The position numbers and the translations under genes were made by a program. Below, piece after piece: positions 60,156 to 64,000 of a stretch of DNA of 64,000 nucleotides. The notes beneath the pieces are model-generated. The model saw only the letters and a list, made by a program, of their open reading frames with translations, did no database searches and was not told where the DNA came from. Numbering within the stretch: the stretch's first letter is position 1; each line of letters begins with the position of its first letter. The stretch comes from Sphingomonas_O antarctica (lineage in GTDB: Bacteria; Pseudomonadota; Alphaproteobacteria; Sphingomonadales; Sphingomonadaceae): assembly GCF_965137005.1 (NCBI RefSeq), contig NZ_CBCRXM010000013.1, positions 1 to 64,000 of the forward strand, read 5' to 3'.

Positions 60156-61181
60156 TTATGGACTGGTCAGCTTAGGACCTTCGATGATCGATCGATATAA
60201 TTCTATGTAGCGGTCGGCCATGCCATCGATCGAGAAACGTTCGCTTACCGATCGACGACACGCCCTGCGATCAATGTCGGCCGAGCGCCCGACCGCTGAA
60301 ACCGCCTCGTCGAAACTATCGACAAGAAATCCAGTCACGCCATGCTCAACCAATTCCGCCATCGAACCGCGGCGGTTGGCGATCACGGGCGTACCGCAGG
60401 CCATTGCCTCAATCACCGAAAGGCCGAACGGCTCATCAAAGTTGATCAAATGCAGAAGCGCGCGAGCATGGCCAAGCGTTCGAACTCGCTGCTCTCCGCC
60501 GACCGCTCCATGATATCGAATGGTGGCTGATAAGTGCGGTAACACCTTGCGTTCGTAATAATCACGGTCCTGAATAACACCATAGAGGTCAAGCGCGCGG
60601 CCACTCGCCTGTGCCGCCGCAATTGCTTCGGCGGCGCCCTTGTCGGGATGTATGCGACCGAAAAAGATAAGGCTGTCGGCTCCGTCGGCGTTAAACGGGA
60701 AATCTTCGACCGGGACCCCATGATGGATCGTCGCGGCGTAGCTCAGTGCCGGGTGTCGGTCGGCGTCGCTGATGGCCACGTAGTGCACGCGGTCACCAAA
60801 CGGCAGATACATCGGCAGGATCCGGTCTGAGCCGAATCCATGGATCGTTGTGACGATCGGCGTGTCAACCAAGGGCGCGAAAGCGTGAGCGGGAAAGTCT
60901 GCCTGGTTGTGGATCAAATCAAACTGATCGGCCTGCGCAAAGAGATGCGACAGATGGCGGTATTCCCACACCTTGGCGTCGATTGTCGCGTCTTCCTCGT
61001 AAGGCGCGGGAACAACCCCATCCAGCTTTGCCGCTGTTTGACTGTCGAGCGTGGCAAACAGCGTAACGTCTACCCCGCGCTCGACTAGCGCTTCAGTCAG
61101 CATGCTCGTCACAAGTTCCCAGGGGCCATAGGCGCGCGGAGGGGTACGCCATGCGATCGGCGCGAGCATGGCTATCCTCAA
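60156..61181 (-). CDS. GT4 glycosyltransferase
   Basis: A 341-residue GT-B enzyme of family 4. It starts MRIAMLAPIAWRTPPRAYGPWE with the donor-loop region, and contains FFGRIHPDKGAAEAIAAAQ and NFDEPFGLSVIEAMACGTPVIANRRG near residues 250-275. It probably transfers glucose or mannose from a nucleotide sugar. Its start overlaps the end of the GH13 gene by 4 bases, so both are made together. Acceptor unknown. Confidence 0.88.
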   Translation of the reverse strand: MRIAMLAPIAWRTPPRAYGPWELVTSMLTEALVERGVDVTLFATLDSQTAAKLDGVVPAPYEEDATIDAKVWEYRHLSHLFAQADQFDLIHNQADFPAHAFAPLVDTPIVTTIHGFGSDRILPMYLPFGDRVHYVAISDADRHPALSYAATIHHGVPVEDFPFNADGADSLIFFGRIHPDKGAAEAIAAAQASGRALDLYGVIQDRDYYERKVLPHLSATIRYHGAVGGEQRVRTLGHARALLHLINFDEPFGLSVIEAMACGTPVIANRRGSMAELVEHGVTGFLVDSFDEAVSAVGRSADIDRRACRRSVSERFSIDGMADRYIELYRSIIEGPKLTSP

Positions 61182-62758
61182 GACGTTGGCTTCACGATCA
61201 GTCCTTCATTGGGCCGAAGCATGCCCGGTTCGGGGACCCCGGAAAGCGTCGAGAGCAACACTTCACAATTGGGAAGCGTGACCCGCCGTACTTCTTCGCT
61301 CAGGTTCAGCGCGACAATGAAGTGCTTGCCGCCTCCACGACGCTCGTAGATCAGGACGTTTTCGGACGCACGTATAAGTGCAAAATCGCCGGCGTTGAGC
61401 GGGGAGTGAGCACGCCGCAGCCCCACAAGGTCGCGGTACAATTTAAGCATCGAACCGTCATCGGCGCCCTGTGTCTCCACGTTGCGCGTGGGCCAGTCGG
61501 CATTGATCGGCAGCCACGGCTCACCGGTGCTGAAACCGGCATTCTGCGAGCAGTCCCAAGGCATCGGCGTTCGCGAACGATCGCGCCCCAGTCCGCGACC
61601 CGGCTGCCGCAACTCCTGCGGATCACGCACGCGCTCGGCCGGGATATCGACCTTACCGATGCCGAGCTCGTCACCTTGAAATAGCGCCGGCGTTCCGCGC
61701 AGGGTCAGCAGCAGCATGGCCGCAACTCTTGCCTGTGATTCTCCGATCCGCGCGGCAATCCGAGGCGCGTCATGGCTGCCAAGAACCCAATTGGGCCAGC
61801 CGAACGAGGGCAGCGAAGTCTCATAATCGACGATCAGGTGTCCGAGGCGCTCGGCATTCCAATCGTTTTCGATCAGCTGGAAATTGAACGGCAGGTGGAC
61901 CTGCGGCTGCTCGGGCGTGCCGAACCAACGTGCGTGGCGCTCATTCGGCAGAAAAATTTCACCGATCAAGACGCGCCCACCATAATCATCGGCAATCGCG
62001 CGCATCTCGGCCGAGATTGCGTGCGCCTCGGGTTGATCGGTCGAATAGCTTTGAAAGACGCGATCGCGCGCATTCATCAGGGGTGTCCAGTCCGGATTGA
62101 CCGGGTTGTCTGGAAACGCTGCCGCCTTCACAATGTGCCACAGTACGTCGATGCGGAACCCGTCGACGCCTCGCTCAAACCAAAAGCGCATAACATCGAA
62201 CATCGCTGCCTTGAGTTCCGAATTGCGCCAATTGAGGTCTGGCTGTTCCCTAAGAAAGGCGTGCAGATAGTATTGCTCGGTGGCCGCATCCCATTCCCAA
62301 GATGAGCCGGCAAAATCGCTCTCCCAATTGTTTGGGGGTCCACCCCCAGGCGCGGCATCAGCCCAGATATACCAATCGCGCTTGGGATTGTTGCGTGATG
62401 ACCGGCTTTCGACGAACCAGGGGTGCTGGTCCGAAGAGTGATTGGGCACCAAGTCGAGAATAAGCTTGAGACCGCGCGCATGGATTGAGACGAGGAGCCG
62501 GTCGAAGGCGGCGAGATCACCGAACATTGGCTCGATCCCGCAATAATTCGAAACATCATAGCCGAAATCGGCCATCGGGGACGGGAAAATTGGCGAAAGC
62601 CAGATCGCATCAACGCCTAGGCTTTCGACATAATCCAGACGGTGTTCGATGCCAGCGAGGTCGCCGATGCCATCGCCATCGGAGTCCTGAAATGATCGCG
62701 GGTAAATTTGGTAGATAACGCCTGTTTCCCACCACGGGCGGATCATTCGTGCAACCAT
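61178..62758 (-). CDS. alpha-glucosidase (glycoside hydrolase family 13)
   Basis: 526 residues. The catalytic set is in place: Asp204 in GFRIDVLWH, Glu267 in LIGEIFLP and Asp330 in GSHDAPR, with VIYQIYPRSFQDSDGDGIGDL at the start and DLVPNHSSDQHPWF as the first conserved region. It resembles oligo-1,6-glucosidases and alpha-glucosidases. Its pairing with a GT4 enzyme suggests synthesis and turnover of a glucoside, an inference. The start at 62758 begins the conserved WWETGVIYQIYPRSF region. Confidence 0.92.
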   Translation of the reverse strand: MVARMIRPWWETGVIYQIYPRSFQDSDGDGIGDLAGIEHRLDYVESLGVDAIWLSPIFPSPMADFGYDVSNYCGIEPMFGDLAAFDRLLVSIHARGLKLILDLVPNHSSDQHPWFVESRSSRNNPKRDWYIWADAAPGGGPPNNWESDFAGSSWEWDAATEQYYLHAFLREQPDLNWRNSELKAAMFDVMRFWFERGVDGFRIDVLWHIVKAAAFPDNPVNPDWTPLMNARDRVFQSYSTDQPEAHAISAEMRAIADDYGGRVLIGEIFLPNERHARWFGTPEQPQVHLPFNFQLIENDWNAERLGHLIVDYETSLPSFGWPNWVLGSHDAPRIAARIGESQARVAAMLLLTLRGTPALFQGDELGIGKVDIPAERVRDPQELRQPGRGLGRDRSRTPMPWDCSQNAGFSTGEPWLPINADWPTRNVETQGADDGSMLKLYRDLVGLRRAHSPLNAGDFALIRASENVLIYERRGGGKHFIVALNLSEEVRRVTLPNCEVLLSTLSGVPEPGMLRPNEGLIVKPTS

Positions 62759-62832
62759 ACGGCTAGATTGGCCGTACCCCGCGATAGATACCAGCCGAAA
62801 CCTCGTCCGAGCTTCAGTGGCGGCTTATGGGG

Positions 62833-62876
62833 AAATTGAACGATGTACTGTACGACCGCAATTGGGCGCAAAGCTG
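62833..62876 (+). repeat. direct repeat copy, right of the GT4-GH13 pair
   Basis: It holds AAATTGAACGA and TTGGGCGCAAAGCTG in the same orientation as 60085-60116. A third relative lies at 57894-57916. Such degenerate intergenic repeats would mark the ends of an acquired or shuffled module. Confidence 0.5.
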
Positions 62877-62905
62877 TCGCGCGCCTCTAGCCGCCGAGCC
62901 CACAT

Positions 62906-63229
62906 CTAAAGGTCAAAGTCCGCCGACCGCTTCTGCGGGCGATGAGGGCGCTTGGCCTGACCCGCCGCCAATATCGCCGAGCCAGGCAAAGCAGCCCACC
63001 AAACTGGCCATTCAACTTTCTTAGGTGTCCGCGTTGCACAGACAATCTCGACCTGTTCATCGACAGTCAGTTGCCGGTCTCCCAGTCGCGCAAGCGCTTG
63101 CTGGACCAGCCATGGTTCAATTCGCGTGTTGGCCGTTTCCCGATATTCATCCAGCACGACGCCCATTCGCAAGGCAACGAGTGCGGTGTTCACCGAACCA
63201 GGCGTCGTGGACACAAACACAATCCGGAG
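62906..63229 (-). pseudogene. possible truncated gene next to the second IS6
   Basis: An open frame whose 5' part crosses the probable IS6 end; the remainder (TLRIVFVSTTPGSVNTALVALRMGVVLDE to the end) has plausible protein composition and a histidine/arginine-rich tail. No domain is recognised. It may be a remnant interrupted by the element. The 62759-62905 stretch before it holds no gene. Confidence 0.25.
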
Positions 63230-64000
63230 GGTGGTGTCAGTCGGATGCGAACTCGTCTCCACACGATGGAAGTCGGTCTTTGAAGAAAGCGGTTCAGGCG
63301 GCGAGTAGGCGCCACTCTGCAAGCGCCGCTGCGCGGCGTTCCTTGAAGACTGGGCGACTGACGAGATGGCGTTCGGTGTTGAAGTGATTATGGACGTTGG
63401 CGTGGACTGAGGCGAACTTTTGTAGCGTCTTCATTCGTCGGAATCTGAGCATCGCGCGTTCTCGTCGTCGGAATGGGAGATGGCTGTTTTCAACCCGGTT
63501 GTTGGCATGCCGGCCGACCTCCTGCTTGTCGGTGTTGCCGAGCACTTTCATCGCGGCCTTGTACGATGCCAGACCGTCGGTGACGATTGCGGCAGGTGAG
63601 CCGTGGCGCTTCAGCGCCTTCTTCATGAACACGAGCGCAGCGGCCTTGTCCCTGGTTTTTGTGATGAAGCTCTCGAGGATCTCGCCTTCGTGATCGACGG
63701 CACGCCACAGGTAAACCATCTCGCCATTTAGCTTCACGTACATCTCATCGAGATGCCATTTCCAATGGCGAAAGCCGCGCATGTGATTGACCCGCTTGCG
63801 GCGGATCTCGCCTGCGAACAGCGGGCCAAAGCGATTCCACCACAGGCGCACCGTCTCGTGGCAAAGGTCGAACCCGCGCTCGAACAGCAAATCCTCGACG
63901 TTGCGGAGCGACAGCGGGAACCGCACGTACAGCATCACCACTTCCCGGATCAGCTCGGGCGCGGAGTGGAAATACCGGAACGGGTTAGCCGGCTTGGCTC
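63230..64000 (-). mobile_element. second IS6-family element, right part beyond the window
   Basis: A probable terminal repeat GGTGGTGTCAG at 63230-63240 matches GGTGxTGTCAG of the IS6 element at 56482 in all but one base. The element contains the transposase reading from 63294 off the right edge. Its orientation is opposite to the first IS6 copy, so the two point toward each other around the island cargo. Confidence 0.55.
63294..64000 (-). CDS. IS6-family transposase, start beyond the window
   Basis: The visible part has the N-terminal region PFRYFHSAPELIREVVMLYVRFPLSLRNVEDLLFERG, the acidic residues WHLDEMYVKLNG and TDGLASYKAAM, and the glutamate in NNRVENSHLPFRRRERAMLRFRRM. The frame remains open to the edge at 64000, so the true start is outside. 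It is a different subfamily member from the transposase at 56527. Confidence 0.9.
   Translation of the reverse strand, partial: AKPANPFRYFHSAPELIREVVMLYVRFPLSLRNVEDLLFERGFDLCHETVRLWWNRFGPLFAGEIRRKRVNHMRGFRHWKWHLDEMYVKLNGEMVYLWRAVDHEGEILESFITKTRDKAAALVFMKKALKRHGSPAAIVTDGLASYKAAMKVLGNTDKQEVGRHANNRVENSHLPFRRRERAMLRFRRMKTLQKFASVHANVHNHFNTERHLVSRPVFKERRAAALAEWRLLAA

Overview
The window is high-GC chromosomal DNA from an alphaproteobacterium, most likely a sphingomonad (Sphingomonas or a close relative). This rests on a CcrM-type GANTC methyltransferase with a CtrA-type box upstream, two proteins with PEPxxW-type C-terminal sorting signals, many GTG and TTG starts, 1-4 base gene overlaps, and intergenic palindromic doublets of the GTCAxCCCGG type. 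No search could be run, so the genus is an inference.

Layout. Positions 200-4600 (minus strand) hold a threonylcarbamoyl-AMP synthase and a nucleotide-sugar cassette (UDP-glucuronate epimerase-like, WecB, WecC). Positions 4600-6400 hold a phosphoesterase, a short GntR regulator and a nitroreductase. Positions 6400-12700 hold a PDZ-M48 protease, a POT peptide transporter, two tandem amidohydrolases (the second lacking the HxH metal motif) and NnrU. Positions 12700-23600 hold an aldo/keto reductase, a dicarboxylate symporter, glmM, a ThiD-VOC fusion, rnhB, ccrM, a BLUF photoreceptor, folP, rpsU and an FKBP isomerase. Positions 23600-28800 are a tight seven-gene minus-strand operon running from pyrE through pdxJ, acpS and lepB to an AI-2E exporter. 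It is followed by coxB-coxA, a DUF1800/DUF1501 pair, a sorted surface protein and a mix of glycosyltransferase, PadR, rarA and YjbR genes. Positions 40100-55300 hold tRNA-Thr, an uncharacterised gene paired with a phosphotransferase, an 1101-residue GH18/deacetylase/GT2 fusion, glutathione reductase, a second lepB with rnc and era, a sirtuin carrying an in-frame palindromic repeat, dapB and nth.

From tRNA-Arg(CCG) at 55262 to the right edge the window changes character and looks like a genomic island. The 3' end of a large serine recombinase runs into the tRNA gene. Its catalytic half has been lost at a complete IS6-family element, whose other side abuts the 5' stub of an IS110-family transposase. 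Cargo follows: a SAM methyltransferase, a TupA-like ATP-grasp protein, and a glycosyltransferase/GH13 pair bracketed by a direct repeat. A second, different IS6-family element runs off the right edge.

Points that most merit a second look: the palindromic repeat built into the sirtuin, the CtrA box plus five GANTC sites before ccrM, the single-chain hydrolase/deacetylase/synthase protein, the two lepB copies splitting the usual acpS-lepB-rnc-era order, and the island junctions.
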